Numbered from the stretch's first letter, positions 34,299 to 44,304 are shown. The stretch is 64,000 nucleotides of DNA from Clostridium sp. MSJ-8 (GCF_018918325.1 NZ_JAHLQH010000023.1:17273-81272); one strand, 5' to 3'. Notes: generated by a model from the sequence alone, not told the origin. Numbers and translations: made by a program.

Positions 34299-35300
34299 AT
34301 GATAACTTACAAGGATTCTGGAGTAAACATAGAAGAAGGATACAGATCAGTAAAATTAATAAAAGAATATGCAGCAAGAACTATGAGTGAATATGTACTT
34401 AATGGTTTAGGAAGCTTTGCAGGAATGGTAGAATTACCAGAGGGATATAAGAAACCAGTATTAGTTTCAGGTACAGATGGTGTTGGAACTAAGCTTGATA
34501 TAGCATGTAAGAAGAAAAAGTACGATACAGTAGGTATAGATTGTGTAGCTATGTGTGTTAATGATATATTATGCCATGGTGCTAAACCTTTATTTTTCTT
34601 AGATTATATTGCTTGTGGAAAACTTGAAGCAGAAGTAGCAGCTGACTTAGTAAAAGGTGTTTCTGATGGATGTCTTCAATCAGATTGTGCATTAGTAGGT
34701 GGAGAAACAGCTGAAATGCCAGGTTTTTATAAAGAAGGAGATTATGATATAGCAGGATTTGCTGTAGGTATAGCTGAAAAAGATGAAATAATTGATGGAA
34801 GTAAAATAAATGATGGAGATAAATTAATAGGTATTGCATCTTCAGGAGTTCATTCTAATGGATTTTCTTTAGTAAGAAAGATATTCACTGATTTAGATAT
34901 GGAATTTAATGGAGAAGAGGTATGGAAGACATTAATTACTCCAACTAAAATATATGTAAAACCAGTATTAAAATTAATGGAATCATTCGAGATAAAAGGA
35001 ATGGCACATGTTACTGGTGGTGGATTTATAGAAAATGTACCAAGAATGTTTAATGGAAGAGAATTAACAGCAGTTATCAATAAAGATAGTTATAAAGTAC
35101 CAGCTATTTTTGAAAAGATGATAGAACTAGGTGTAGATAAAGATCATATGTATAATACATTTAATATGGGAATAGGATTTGTATTATGTGTAAATGAAAA
35201 GGATGTTGACGGTGTTCTAAAGGCATTAAAAGATATGGGAGAAGAAGCTTTTGAAATAGGATACGTTACATCTGGAGGTGACGGCATTTGTTTAAAATAG
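34299..35300 (+). CDS. purM: Phosphoribosylformylglycinamidine cyclo-ligase (AIR synthetase)
   Basis: The 333-residue protein opens TYKDSGVNIEEGYRSVKLIK and has the family motifs LVSGTDGVGTKLDIA, VGIDCVAMCVNDILCHGAKP, GGETAEMPG and GMAHVTGGGFIENVPR. It closes the imidazole ring of FGAM. Its 3' end overlaps purN by 13 bases. Confidence 0.97.
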   Translation: MITYKDSGVNIEEGYRSVKLIKEYAARTMSEYVLNGLGSFAGMVELPEGYKKPVLVSGTDGVGTKLDIACKKKKYDTVGIDCVAMCVNDILCHGAKPLFFLDYIACGKLEAEVAADLVKGVSDGCLQSDCALVGGETAEMPGFYKEGDYDIAGFAVGIAEKDEIIDGSKINDGDKLIGIASSGVHSNGFSLVRKIFTDLDMEFNGEEVWKTLITPTKIYVKPVLKLMESFEIKGMAHVTGGGFIENVPRMFNGRELTAVINKDSYKVPAIFEKMIELGVDKDHMYNTFNMGIGFVLCVNEKDVDGVLKALKDMGEEAFEIGYVTSGGDGICLK

Positions 35301-35902
35301 CAGTATTAGTTTCCGGGGGCGGAACTGATTTACAGTCTATTATAGATGCTGTAGAAAGTAAAAAGATAAATTGTGCAATTGATATAGTAATAAGCAATAA
35401 AGATGGGGTTTTTGCAATAGATAGAGCCAAGAAACATAACATAGATTATGCTGTTGTTTCAAGAAAAGAATATGGGGATAAACAATCAGATAAAATATTA
35501 GAGATATGTAAAGAGAGAAGCATAGATTTAATAGTTCTAGCAGGTTACCTTTCAATATTAGGAGGTAACCTATTAGAAGAATATAGTAATAAGATAATTA
35601 ATATTCATCCATCACTTATACCATCATTTTGTGGACCTAATATGTATGGACTAAAAGTTCATGAAGCAGCTATAAAGAAGGGCGTAAAATTCTCGGGTTG
35701 TACTGTTCACTTTGTTAATAGTGAAGTTGATGGAGGGGCTATAATTAAGCAAGAAGTTGTCCCTGTATATTATGAAGATGATGCAGAAACTCTTCAGAAG
35801 AGGATATTAGAAAAGGAGCATATAATACTACCAGAAGTGGTAGGATTAATAGCCGAAGGTAAAGTAAGTATAATAAATGGTAGAGTTAAGATAGATAATT
35901 AA
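35288..35902 (+). CDS. purN: Phosphoribosylglycinamide formyltransferase
   Basis: The 204-residue protein has the GAR transformylase features [27 protein letters not shown] (catalytic Asn and His) and [15 protein letters not shown] (catalytic Asp). It uses 10-formyl-tetrahydrofolate. The start is an uncommon TTG at 35288, supported by CTGGAGGTGAC upstream and by homology beginning with [11 protein letters not shown]. The 13-base overlap with purM implies translational coupling. Confidence 0.95.
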   Translation: MFKIAVLVSGGGTDLQSIIDAVESKKINCAIDIVISNKDGVFAIDRAKKHNIDYAVVSRKEYGDKQSDKILEICKERSIDLIVLAGYLSILGGNLLEEYSNKIINIHPSLIPSFCGPNMYGLKVHEAAIKKGVKFSGCTVHFVNSEVDGGAIIKQEVVPVYYEDDAETLQKRILEKEHIILPEVVGLIAEGKVSIINGRVKIDN

Positions 35903-35918
35903 AGGAGGACTAGTAAAC

Positions 35919-37424
35919 GTGAAAAAAAGAGCTTTAATTAGTGTGTTCTATAAAGATGGCGTAGCAGAATTTGCTAAATACTTAGAATCAAAAGGTGTTG
36001 AAATAATTTCTACAGGAGGAACTTATAAACACCTAAAAGAAGCAGGAGTTAATGTTATAGAAGTAAATGAAGTAACAGACTTCCCAGAAATGTTAGATGG
36101 TAGAGTTAAGACTCTTCATCCACTTATACATGCAGGTATACTAGCAATAAGAGGAAATGAAGAACATATGAATACTTTAAAAGAAAGAGATATTCATCCA
36201 ATTGACTATGTTGTTGTAAACTTATATCCATTCTTTGAAAAGGTAAAAGAAGATTTAACATTTGAAGAAAAAGTAGAATTTATCGATATCGGAGGTCCTA
36301 CAATGCTAAGAGCAGCAGCAAAGAACTTCCAAGATGTAGTAGTTATAAGTGATAAAGATGACTATAAAGTAGTTATGGATGAAATGGAAAAGGACGGAGA
36401 AGTTTCGTACAATACTAAGAAAAAGCTAGCTGGAAAAGTATTTAACCTTATGGGTGCGTATGATGCAGCAATTGCTAATTTCATGTTAGAAGGAACAGAA
36501 GAATATCCTGAATATCTATCAGCATCATTTAGAAAGAAACAAAGTTTAAGATATGGTGAAAATTCTCATCAAAGTGCAGCATTCTATGAGTCAACTACAG
36601 TTCAAGGTGCTATGAATAGTATAGAAATATTAAATGGTAAAGAATTATCATATAATAACTTTAAAGATATGGATATAGCATGGAAATGCGTTAATGAGTT
36701 CGAAGAACCAGCATGTTGTGCATTAAAGCATAATACACCATGTGGAGTTGCTATAGGAACTAATCCATACGAAGCATATACAAAAGCTTATGAAGTAGAT
36801 CCAACATCTATCTTTGGTGGAATAGTTGCTTTCAACAGAAAGGTTGACAAGAAGACAGCAGAAGAAATGGTTAAGATATTCTTAGAGGTTATAGCTGCAC
36901 CAGATTATGATGATGATGCAATAGAAGTATTAAAGACTAAGAAAAATTTAAGAGTATTAAAAGTTCATAAGACACCTCAAGATAAGAGATATATGGTTAC
37001 AGTTGATGGTGGAATATTAGTTCAAGAAGAAGATAAGAAGTTAGTAGACGAAATAAAAGTAGTAACTGAAAAGAAACCTACTGATGAAGAAATGAAAGAT
37101 TTATTATTTGGAATGAAAGTAGTTAAATATGTAAAATCTAATGCAATAGTAGTTGCACATAATGGAATCGCTCTTGGAATAGGTGGAGGTCAAGTTAATA
37201 GAATCTGGCCTACAGAAGATGCGTTAAAGAGAGGTAAAGGTGCAACAATATTAGCATCTGATGCTTTCTTCCCATTTAGAGATGTTGTTGATGAAGCAGC
37301 AAAATACGGAATTAAAGCTATAATTCAACCAGGTGGTTCTATGAGAGATCAAGAATCTATAGATGCATGTAATGAACATGGAATAGCAATGGTGTTCACT
37401 GGATTAAGACATTTTAAACATTAA
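35919..37424 (+). CDS. purH: Bifunctional AICAR transformylase / IMP cyclohydrolase
   Basis: The 501-residue protein joins an N-terminal IMP cyclohydrolase domain ([37 protein letters not shown]) to the AICAR transformylase domain ([26 protein letters not shown] with the Lys-His pair, [14 protein letters not shown]). It completes IMP synthesis. The start is GTG at 35919, with AAAGGAGG upstream. A hairpin terminator lies between it and purD. Confidence 0.97.
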   Translation: MKKRALISVFYKDGVAEFAKYLESKGVEIISTGGTYKHLKEAGVNVIEVNEVTDFPEMLDGRVKTLHPLIHAGILAIRGNEEHMNTLKERDIHPIDYVVVNLYPFFEKVKEDLTFEEKVEFIDIGGPTMLRAAAKNFQDVVVISDKDDYKVVMDEMEKDGEVSYNTKKKLAGKVFNLMGAYDAAIANFMLEGTEEYPEYLSASFRKKQSLRYGENSHQSAAFYESTTVQGAMNSIEILNGKELSYNNFKDMDIAWKCVNEFEEPACCALKHNTPCGVAIGTNPYEAYTKAYEVDPTSIFGGIVAFNRKVDKKTAEEMVKIFLEVIAAPDYDDDAIEVLKTKKNLRVLKVHKTPQDKRYMVTVDGGILVQEEDKKLVDEIKVVTEKKPTDEEMKDLLFGMKVVKYVKSNAIVVAHNGIALGIGGGQVNRIWPTEDALKRGKGATILASDAFFPFRDVVDEAAKYGIKAIIQPGGSMRDQESIDACNEHGIAMVFTGLRHFKH

Positions 37425-37432
37425 TACTTACT

Positions 37433-37464
37433 AAAAGCTGTTGTTTTTTTAGCAACAGCTTTTT
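37433..37464 (+). terminator. Internal terminator between purH and purD
   Basis: AAAAGCTGTTG (37433-37443) pairs with CAACAGCTTTT (37453-37463), followed by T. It sits within the operon and should reduce purD expression, or purD may have its own promoter. Confidence 0.8.
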
Positions 37465-37497
37465 AAGAAAATAATTGTTATAATTAGGAGGAAACTT

Positions 37498-38748
37498 ATG
37501 AAATTATTATTAATAGGTTCAGGCGGAAGAGAACATGCAATAGCACATACGCTTGCAAAAAGCCCAAAGGTAGATAAAATATATGTAGCACCAGGTAATG
37601 GTGGAACTGCAATAGAAAATAAATGTGAAAATATAAATATAACTGATTTAGATGAATTAGCAGCATTTGCAAAGGAAAATGATATATATCTAACAGTTGT
37701 AGGTCCTGAAGATCCATTAACAAGAGGAATAACAGATAAGTTTAAATCACAAGGACTTAGAATATTTGGACCAGATAAAGCAGGAGCTCAATTAGAAGGA
37801 AGTAAAAGTTTCTCTAAAGAATTCATGAAAAAGTATGGCGTAAAGACAGCAGAATATGCAGTATTTACAGATGCAGATGAAGCTAAGAAATATCTTGAAG
37901 ATTGTGCATATCCAACTGTAATTAAGGCAGATGGATTAGCAGCTGGAAAAGGTGTTATAATATGCTTTAATAAAGAAGAAGCAATAAAAGCTATAGATGA
38001 TTGTATGGTAAATGACATATTTAATGGTGCAGGCCAAAAAGTAGTAATAGAAGAATTCTTAGAAGGTGTAGAAGCATCAATATTATCTATAACAGATGGT
38101 AAAACAATAATTCCTTTTGTATCAGGTAAGGATCATAAACAAATATATGATGGCGGAAAGGGACCTAATACTGGTGGAATGGGAGTACTTGCTCCAAACC
38201 CATATGTTACAGATGATGTAATGAAGGATTTTGAAGAAAATATTATGGCAAATACTTTAAAAGGAATTCAAGCAGAAGGTTTTGACTTTAAGGGTATAAT
38301 ATTCTTTGGACTTATGATAACTAAAAAAGGAACTTATTTACTTGAATATAATGTAAGAATGGGAGATCCAGAAACTCAATCAGTACTTAGCTTAATGGAA
38401 AGTGATTTATTTGAGCTTATAGAAGCTGCTATGAATGAATCATTAAGTAAGACAACAGTTAAATGGAAAGATGGAGTATGCATAAATGTTGTTCTTGCAT
38501 CAAAGGGATATCCAGGAAAGTTCCAAAAAGGATATGAAATAACTATAGATGATGCAATAAAAGATAAAGTATTTATAGCAGGAGCTAAATTTGAAGATGG
38601 AGTATTAAAAACTAATGGCGGAAGAGTTTTATCAGTAATAGGTACAGGTAAGACAGTAGAAGAAGCTAGAAAAGATGCTTACAATAATATCAAATTTGTA
38701 AACTTTAAAGACAGTTATTGCAGAAATGATATTGGATTATGTGAATAA
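37498..38748 (+). CDS. purD: Phosphoribosylamine-glycine ligase
   Basis: The 416-residue ATP-grasp enzyme has LLIGSGGREHAIAHTLAKSP at the start, then APGNGGTAIE, PTVIKADGLAAGKGVIIC, and the metal and ATP-binding LEYNVRMGDPETQ. It makes GAR from phosphoribosylamine and glycine. It ends the pur cluster. The start is preceded by TTAGGAGGAAACTT. Confidence 0.97.
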   Translation: MKLLLIGSGGREHAIAHTLAKSPKVDKIYVAPGNGGTAIENKCENINITDLDELAAFAKENDIYLTVVGPEDPLTRGITDKFKSQGLRIFGPDKAGAQLEGSKSFSKEFMKKYGVKTAEYAVFTDADEAKKYLEDCAYPTVIKADGLAAGKGVIICFNKEEAIKAIDDCMVNDIFNGAGQKVVIEEFLEGVEASILSITDGKTIIPFVSGKDHKQIYDGGKGPNTGGMGVLAPNPYVTDDVMKDFEENIMANTLKGIQAEGFDFKGIIFFGLMITKKGTYLLEYNVRMGDPETQSVLSLMESDLFELIEAAMNESLSKTTVKWKDGVCINVVLASKGYPGKFQKGYEITIDDAIKDKVFIAGAKFEDGVLKTNGGRVLSVIGTGKTVEEARKDAYNNIKFVNFKDSYCRNDIGLCE

Positions 38749-38761
38749 ATAGTGTAAAATG

Positions 38762-38800
38762 GAAATTGTTTAGGGATTTAGTACTTAAACAATTTCTTTG
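38762..38800 (+). terminator. Terminator after purD
   Basis: GAAATTGTTTA (38762-38772) pairs with TAAACAATTTC (38786-38796), followed by TTTG. It is a moderately strong end of the purine operon. Confidence 0.65.
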
Positions 38801-38816
38801 CATTTAGGTGGAATAT

Positions 38817-39440
38817 ATGACATTACTTTATTTGAATTTACTTATATATATGTTTTTCTTAATATATCAATTTACAACATATAAGAAGCGAGAAAGCACT
38901 ATTTATATCGAAATAGCTATATCTATACTGTTACTTGTATTAACATTTATGTTTGCGGTAACGGGCATTAGTCCACTTAGTGGATTGCAGTTAAGACAGC
39001 ATGGAGTATTTAATTTAATACCATCTCATGGGATAGGAATAATAATGAGATGTCCTAATAATATTTTTAGAATTAAGAATATATTAGGAAATATAATTAT
39101 GTTTATGCCTATAGGCTTTTTATTACCTATTATTTGGTGTAAGTATAAAAATATATACAGATGCACTATATTTGGAATGTTGTTGTCAGTATCTATAGAG
39201 ATTATGCAGATGCCATTATCAAGAGGTACGGACATTGATGATGTTATTTTAAATACTTTTGGAACAGTGTTAGGTTATGGAGTTTATGTTATTATAAGAG
39301 ATAGGCATAATGATATTTTAGAATTATTTGAAGATAACAAAAGATTATACAGTCCTATAAAGCTTATATTGATGTTTTTATTATCAATAGTTGTATTAGG
39401 ATTTATTATATTAATTAAGGGGATGTTTTTTTATGAATAA
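38817..39440 (+). CDS. VanZ-like membrane protein
   Basis: The protein (about 207 residues) has five hydrophobic segments and the VanZ-family core: NLIPSHGI, ILGNIIMFMPIGFLLPIIW, VSIEIMQMPLSRGTDIDDVI and LNTFGTVLGYG. VanZ-like proteins are polytopic membrane proteins, some giving low-level teicoplanin resistance; most have no known role. I prefer ATG 38817 (MTLLYLNLLIYM), with TAGGTGG upstream, over GTG 38808. Its end overlaps the CobW gene by 8 bases. There are no vancomycin resistance genes around it. Confidence 0.8.
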   Translation: MTLLYLNLLIYMFFLIYQFTTYKKRESTIYIEIAISILLLVLTFMFAVTGISPLSGLQLRQHGVFNLIPSHGIGIIMRCPNNIFRIKNILGNIIMFMPIGFLLPIIWCKYKNIYRCTIFGMLLSVSIEIMQMPLSRGTDIDDVILNTFGTVLGYGVYVIIRDRHNDILELFEDNKRLYSPIKLILMFLLSIVVLGFIILIKGMFFYE

Positions 39441-40560
39441 AAAATTAGTACCAATTACATTATTAACAGGTTATTTAGGAGCAGGAAAAACTACACTTAT
39501 TAATCATATACTTAATAACCAACAAGGTTATAAGGTAGCTGTAATAGTAAATGATATAGGAGAAGTTAATGTTGATGCTGATCTTATTGAAAAAGGTGGT
39601 AAAGTAGATAAAAAAGAAGAAAATTTAGTTCCTCTTTCAAATGGTTGTATATGTTGTACATTAAAAATGGATTTGATAGAACAAATAGCAGAGATTGTAT
39701 CAAAGAATAAATTTGATTATATATTGATAGAAGCTAGTGGTATATGTGAGCCAATTCCTATAGCACAAACAATAACTATGCTAGATGGTTCACAACAAGG
39801 AACTAACTTACCAGCAGTATGTAGATTAGATAATATAGTAACAGTTGTTGATGCGCTTAGAATAGCAACTGAATTTGAGAATGGGGATAGCCTTGTAGAT
39901 AATGACGATATTGATGAAGAAGATATTGAAAACTTAATAATAGAACAGATAGAATTCTGTAATACTATAGTATTAAATAAGGTAGATTTAGTATCAGAAG
40001 AACAACTTAAAAAAGTAAAAGCAGTAATTAAGAAATTACAACCAGAAGCAAAGATTATAGAAGCTAATCACTCACAAATAGATTTAAAGGAAGTTATGGA
40101 TACACATGCATTTAACTTTGAAAAAGCATGTAATTCAGCAGGATGGATTCATTATTTAGAAAATCCAGAAGAGGAAGAAGAATCAGAAACAGAAGAGTAT
40201 GGAATTAATTCTTTTGTATATTATAGAAGAGCACCATTTAACAAGAAAAAGTTTGCTGAGTGGATTGATAAGTGGCCTACTAATATAATAAGATGCAAAG
40301 GAATGATGTATACATCAGATGAGTATGATATGGCTTATGTGTTTGAACAAGCAGGAAAACAAGTATCATTCCAAGAAGCAGGACAATGGTTTGCATCAGC
40401 ACCAAAAGATGAATTTGAAGAGTTAAAGAAGCAATATCCTGATATAATGGATAACTGGGATGAACAATATGGAGATAGAGAAATAAAACTTGTATTTATA
40501 GGACAACATTTAAATAAAGATGAAATAAGTAAATCTTTAGATAAGTGCTTAGAGGCGTAA
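39433..40560 (+). CDS. CobW/G3E family GTP-binding metallochaperone
   Basis: The 375-residue protein has the P loop GYLGAGKTTLIN (residues 13-24), the metal-binding motif GCICCTL (CxCC, near residue 74), ILIEASGICEP and the GTP base motif LNKVDL, followed by a CobW C-terminal domain (FVYYRRAPFNKKKFAEWIDK, WFAS). COG0523 members supply zinc, cobalt or other metals to target enzymes. An Asp/Glu-rich insertion (DDIDEEDIE) lies near residue 160 and a Glu-rich one near 245. It overlaps the VanZ-like gene. Repeat copy D follows. Confidence 0.88.
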   Translation: MNKKLVPITLLTGYLGAGKTTLINHILNNQQGYKVAVIVNDIGEVNVDADLIEKGGKVDKKEENLVPLSNGCICCTLKMDLIEQIAEIVSKNKFDYILIEASGICEPIPIAQTITMLDGSQQGTNLPAVCRLDNIVTVVDALRIATEFENGDSLVDNDDIDEEDIENLIIEQIEFCNTIVLNKVDLVSEEQLKKVKAVIKKLQPEAKIIEANHSQIDLKEVMDTHAFNFEKACNSAGWIHYLENPEEEEESETEEYGINSFVYYRRAPFNKKKFAEWIDKWPTNIIRCKGMMYTSDEYDMAYVFEQAGKQVSFQEAGQWFASAPKDEFEELKKQYPDIMDNWDEQYGDREIKLVFIGQHLNKDEISKSLDKCLEA

Positions 40561-40582
40561 AATAATTTTGGGGTTTAATTAA

Positions 40583-40663
40583 TAAAAAAAATTAAGTTGG
40601 CTAAATGTTGTAAATTTACAAAAGGTGTATACTACAGCATTTTAAAAGCTAACTTAATTTTTT
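40583..40663. repeat. Intergenic hairpin repeat, copy D (core only)
   Basis: AAAATTAAGTTGGCTAAATG (40587-40608) pairs with CAGCATTTTAAAAGC and TAACTTAATTTTTT (to 40663). The outer arms seen in other copies are short or absent here. It lies just past the CobW stop and would work as a terminator. Confidence 0.8.
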
Positions 40664-40821
40664 GCTCTTTAGGAAATTATATTCTCAAATTTTTAATATA
40701 TGAATAAAGATTAAATAGTAAAAATAAAAGGTAAATATAATTTTAAGTAGCTAAATTATCAATAAGATTATTACGATATAATAAATGATAACGTTTACTA
40801 AAATTATAAGGAGTGATTACT

Positions 40822-40947
40822 ATGGCAAATATAAATTGTGAAAAGATAAATGAGATATTTCAAAAGGAAATATTAGAAGTACTAAAGAAATATGATATAG
40901 AAGAATATAAACTTGAAGTAGTCACAACAAAAGAATTAGAGAAATAA
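40822..40947 (+). CDS. Small hypothetical protein (41 aa)
   Basis: A clear frame from ATG 40822 to TAA 40945-40947 reads MANINCEKINEIFQKEIL and so on, ending TTKELEK. It has the strong ribosome site ATAAGGAGTG eight bases upstream. The peptide is acidic-basic mixed and predicted mostly helical, with one Cys. I do not recognise it. A likely -10 sequence GATATAATAAATG lies at about 40774-40786. It is isolated between repeat copy D and the F420-type gene. Confidence 0.5.
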   Translation: MANINCEKINEIFQKEILEVLKKYDIEEYKLEVVTTKELEK

Positions 40948-41177
40948 TATTTGTTATATTTGATGTACTATGTTTTTATTCAATATAAATAAAATTAATC
41001 TTTATCGTTAGCTGATGTGGTAATAACTTGATTTTTATATTTAAATTGGATACAATCTTAATGATGTAAATTTATAAATAGCATTTAATAAATATTTCTT
41101 TAAGGATGTCATTATTAGTTGAAATTATTTAAAGAAATTGTTTAAGGAAGTAGAAGGTAAGAAAAGGAGATTATAAT
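40948..41177. other. Intergenic region with a small hairpin
   Basis: No gene seen. TTTCTTTAA (41095-41103) and TTAAAGAAA (41129-41137) form an inverted repeat 41 bases upstream of the next start codon; it has no T run after it. Confidence 0.35.
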
Positions 41178-42410
41178 ATGGGAATTGTTCTTTTTGATGA
41201 AAAAGAAAAATGTTGTGGATGTGGTGCATGTTTAAATGTATGTCCTAAGAATGCAATTTCTATGAAACCCGATAAGGAGGGCTTTTTGTATCCGTTTATA
41301 GATAAAGGTAGATGTATTGAATGTGGGTTATGTAAAAAGTCTTGTAATTATCAAGAAGTGAATTATTTACAAGAACCTATTTCAGCTTATGCAGCAGTAA
41401 ACAAAAATGAAGAGCAGTTATTTAAGTCGGCTTCAGGTGGCGTATTTTCAGCAATCGCAACACAATTTCTTAAGGAGGGTGGCGTTGTATATGGAGCTAC
41501 ATTAGAATTTAATGATGGTTATGTCAATCCACATCATATTGAAGTTACGTCAATAGATGAACTTTATAAATTACAAGGGTCAAAATATGTTCAAAGTATG
41601 ATTGATGATTGTTATAAAAAGGCCCAAATTCATCTTGAGAATGGTAAAAAAGTTCTTTTTTCAGGAACACCATGTCAAATTGCAGGTTTATATGGTTATT
41701 TAAAAAAATATTATGAAAATTTATGGACAATAGATGTAATTTGCCATGGAGTGCCAAATGCACAATTTTTTAATGATTTTATTAATAATGAATCTAAGAA
41801 GAAGAATGCATCTGTCATAGGCTATTGCTTTAGAGATAAAACAAAAGGTTGGGGACTAAATGGACGAATTGATTTTAAGTATCCATCAGGTAAAGTGAAA
41901 AGTTTTTATACTTTAGCACGTTTATCATCATACTATACATTCTTTTTAAATGGCGATATATATAGAGAAAATTGCTATAGTTGTCCTTATGCAAGAAAAG
42001 AAAGAGTAAGTGATATCACTATTGGTGATTATTGGGGGATAAGAAAAGAACAATCAGAATTATTAAATAAAGAAGAATATGATGAAAATAAAGGAATTTC
42101 TTGTGCTTTGGTAAATACAGAAAAAGGGAAGAAACTTTTCGAAGGTATGGGAAAATGGATTTGTTTAGATAAATCGTCTTATGAAAAAATTAGTCGAGGA
42201 AATGGTCAGTTGAAAAAGCCATCTGATGAATCAAAAATTAGAAATTATATTTTGAATATGTATGTTACAGAAGGTTATGAAAAACTTGATAAGTGGTATA
42301 AAAGAAAAAATAGGAAAAAACTAATTGCATATAGAATGTATAGAATGATTCCTACAAAACTTCGTTTGAAAATCAAGTATATAGCTTTAAACTTTAAAAC
42401 AAAACTTTAG
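41178..42410 (+). CDS. Coenzyme F420 hydrogenase/dehydrogenase beta-subunit family protein
   Basis: The N-terminus holds two [4Fe-4S] ferredoxin motifs (CCGCGACLNVCP and CIECGLCKKSC). The FrhB-like N and C domains follow: FKSASGGVFSAIATQFL, GTPCQIAGLYGYLK, VICHGVPNAQFF, and a late Cys set in ENCYSCPYARKERVSDITIGDYWG. Related proteins are often located in polysaccharide and glycan gene clusters as flavin/Fe-S oxidoreductases. Here it stands alone: no glycosyltransferase, hydrogenase or F420 genes are adjacent. It is preceded by GAAAAGGAGATTATA. Codons such as CGT and CGA are more frequent than in neighbours, which may indicate transfer. Confidence 0.87.
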   Translation: MGIVLFDEKEKCCGCGACLNVCPKNAISMKPDKEGFLYPFIDKGRCIECGLCKKSCNYQEVNYLQEPISAYAAVNKNEEQLFKSASGGVFSAIATQFLKEGGVVYGATLEFNDGYVNPHHIEVTSIDELYKLQGSKYVQSMIDDCYKKAQIHLENGKKVLFSGTPCQIAGLYGYLKKYYENLWTIDVICHGVPNAQFFNDFINNESKKKNASVIGYCFRDKTKGWGLNGRIDFKYPSGKVKSFYTLARLSSYYTFFLNGDIYRENCYSCPYARKERVSDITIGDYWGIRKEQSELLNKEEYDENKGISCALVNTEKGKKLFEGMGKWICLDKSSYEKISRGNGQLKKPSDESKIRNYILNMYVTEGYEKLDKWYKRKNRKKLIAYRMYRMIPTKLRLKIKYIALNFKTKL

Positions 42411-42493
42411 AGTGGTAATATTAAGTGAATATTACTAAGAAAACTAAAAATGTATAAATAGGCCCTAAAAAAATTCATGTAAACTGAATAAAA

Positions 42494-42552
42494 CAACTTC
42501 TTCTTGGCAATAATCTAAATAACAAATTATTACAAGAAGGAGTTGCTTTTTT
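42494..42552 (+). terminator. Long hairpin terminator
   Basis: CAACTTCTTCTTG (42494-42506) pairs with CAAGAAGGAGTTG (42533-42545) with one mismatch, extended by AATAAT/ATTATT inside, and is followed by TTTTTT. It ends the F420-type gene and lies just before the converging PHP gene. Confidence 0.8.
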
Positions 42553-42556
42553 AAAA

Positions 42557-43321
42557 TTATTCTATTTCTATATTAAGTTGTTTAGCAAATTCAATAGCTT
42601 CTAACATAGCATTATCCCACATGTCCTTTGGATTATGACAATCAGAATTTACAACTACTTTTATGTTAGTTTTTGCAACTTCTTCCCAGAAAGGAGTAAA
42701 GGGATACATATATCTATAGCCATCTGGAGTATCAAATTTTCCATTTCTTATTCCATTTGCATTTATTTCTAAGGTAATATTATTTTTTACTGCAGCATTT
42801 AATATTATATCAGTTGCTTTTTTAGAATTATCATCATAAGGTAAAAAGAATTTCATAAAGAAATCTGGATGTGCAACTATACTAAATAATTTTGTCTCCA
42901 TAGCTTCTTTTATGGAATTTGCGTAATCTATAAGATAGCTAGTATTATCAATTAGATTATAAGTAACAAGGTTATTGTCTTTATAATACATATGTTGACC
43001 TAATAAAAGGTAATCTAAATTGTATTTAGTTAAAAGTTCTTCATAAAAATTCATTTCTTGAGGAAAATATTCTATTTCTACTGCTTTAAGAATTTTAATT
43101 TTTTCTTTGTATTTTTCTTTTAATTCATCAAGTGTATTTAAGTAATCAGGAAAATCATTAAAGTTCATTTTGAAATCATGATATACGTCAGGAAAAGGAC
43201 CATGATCACTTATTCCTAGGATATTTGTATTATTCTTGATAGCTTCTATAATATACTCTTCTTCAGTACCAGTAGCATGACCACATCTATAAGTATGTGT
43301 ATGATAATTTGATCGAATCAT
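42557..43321 (-). CDS. PHP-domain histidinol-phosphatase-like protein
   Basis: The 254-residue protein has PHP metal ligands: NYHTHTYRCGHA at the start, GISDHGPFPD, AVEIEYFPQE, LGQHMYY, VAHPDFF and VVNSDCHNP near the end. This matches HisJ/HisK-type histidinol phosphatases, which dephosphorylate histidinol phosphate with a trinuclear metal centre. No histidine genes are in the window, so the substrate may be different. The start codon at 43321-43319 follows AAGGAGTAAAA. Confidence 0.85.
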   Translation of the reverse strand: MIRSNYHTHTYRCGHATGTEEEYIIEAIKNNTNILGISDHGPFPDVYHDFKMNFNDFPDYLNTLDELKEKYKEKIKILKAVEIEYFPQEMNFYEELLTKYNLDYLLLGQHMYYKDNNLVTYNLIDNTSYLIDYANSIKEAMETKLFSIVAHPDFFMKFFLPYDDNSKKATDIILNAAVKNNITLEINANGIRNGKFDTPDGYRYMYPFTPFWEEVAKTNIKVVVNSDCHNPKDMWDNAMLEAIEFAKQLNIEIE

Positions 43322-43483
43322 TTTTTTACTCCTTGGTTTCTTATTTTAATATAATAGTATCATAAGTTATGTTAATTTTAAAATCTTATATAAATTTTTA
43401 TAGAATGAAAAAATACCTGCTAGTAAATGACTAAAAGCAAAGAATGTGATATATAATTATATTATAGAAAGGTGGTATAGGTT

Positions 43484-44206
43484 ATGATTAATTTTGCACA
43501 TAGAGGATATAGTTCAAAATATCCTGAAAATACTATTTTAGCATTTAGCAAAGCTATAGAAATAGGAGCAGATGCAATAGAATTAGATGTCCATAAGACA
43601 AAAGATAATGTATTAGTAGTGATTCATGATGAGAAGGTAAATAGAACACATAGAGGAAAGGGATATGTTAAAGATTATACATTAAAAGAATTACAAAGCT
43701 TAAAACACAAATCTTTAAAATATTATTTAAATAGACAAACTTATATACCGACTTTAGAAGAAGTGCTAGATATTTTTAAAAGTAATAAAATGTTAATAAA
43801 TATAGAAATAAAAAATGATAAAATAAATTATGAAGGCATAGAAAAAGATGTTATAGACATGGTGAAACAATATAACATGAAATCACGAATAATTCTTTCA
43901 AGTTTCAATCATAATGCACTTTTAAAGTGTAAGGAGATAGATAATACAATAGTAACAGGAATGTTGTATTCAAAAAACATAAAGAATATAGGAGAATATG
44001 CAAAAAAATATAAAGTAGATGCACTCCATCCTTCGGCATTATTACTAGATGAAGAATACATAAAAGAAGCTCATAGATATAAATTAAAAGTGAATACTTA
44101 TACTGTTAATGTACCAGAGATGATGAATATGTTAATAAAGTGGAATATAGATGGTATAATAACAGATTGTCCTCAAGAATTAAAAAAGATTACAAATAAA
44201 AAATAA
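43484..44206 (+). CDS. Glycerophosphodiester phosphodiesterase
   Basis: The 240-residue protein has the GDPD signature FAHRGYSSKYPENTILAF with the first catalytic His, then IELDVHKTKDNVLVVIHDE with the metal-binding Glu-Asp pair and second catalytic His, and the C-terminal VNTYTVN and IDGIITDCP. There is no signal peptide, so it is cytosolic, releasing glycerol 3-phosphate from glycerophosphodiesters. The start is preceded by AGAAAGGTGGTATAGGTT. It forms a divergent pair with the PHP gene. Confidence 0.93.
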   Translation: MINFAHRGYSSKYPENTILAFSKAIEIGADAIELDVHKTKDNVLVVIHDEKVNRTHRGKGYVKDYTLKELQSLKHKSLKYYLNRQTYIPTLEEVLDIFKSNKMLINIEIKNDKINYEGIEKDVIDMVKQYNMKSRIILSSFNHNALLKCKEIDNTIVTGMLYSKNIKNIGEYAKKYKVDALHPSALLLDEEYIKEAHRYKLKVNTYTVNVPEMMNMLIKWNIDGIITDCPQELKKITNKK

Positions 44207-44304
44207 ATGTAAAGATATAGTGAACGTTTTATAAAAGGTATAAATATAACTACAATGAGAGACGAATTATATTGTATAAGGCCAAAAGAATAGGAGGCAG
44301 CAAT

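Noticed and set aside
38817..39440. Vancomycin resistance locus, suggested by the VanZ-like protein
   Set aside because: No vanA/B ligase, vanH, vanX or vanRS genes are near; VanZ-like proteins are common without resistance.
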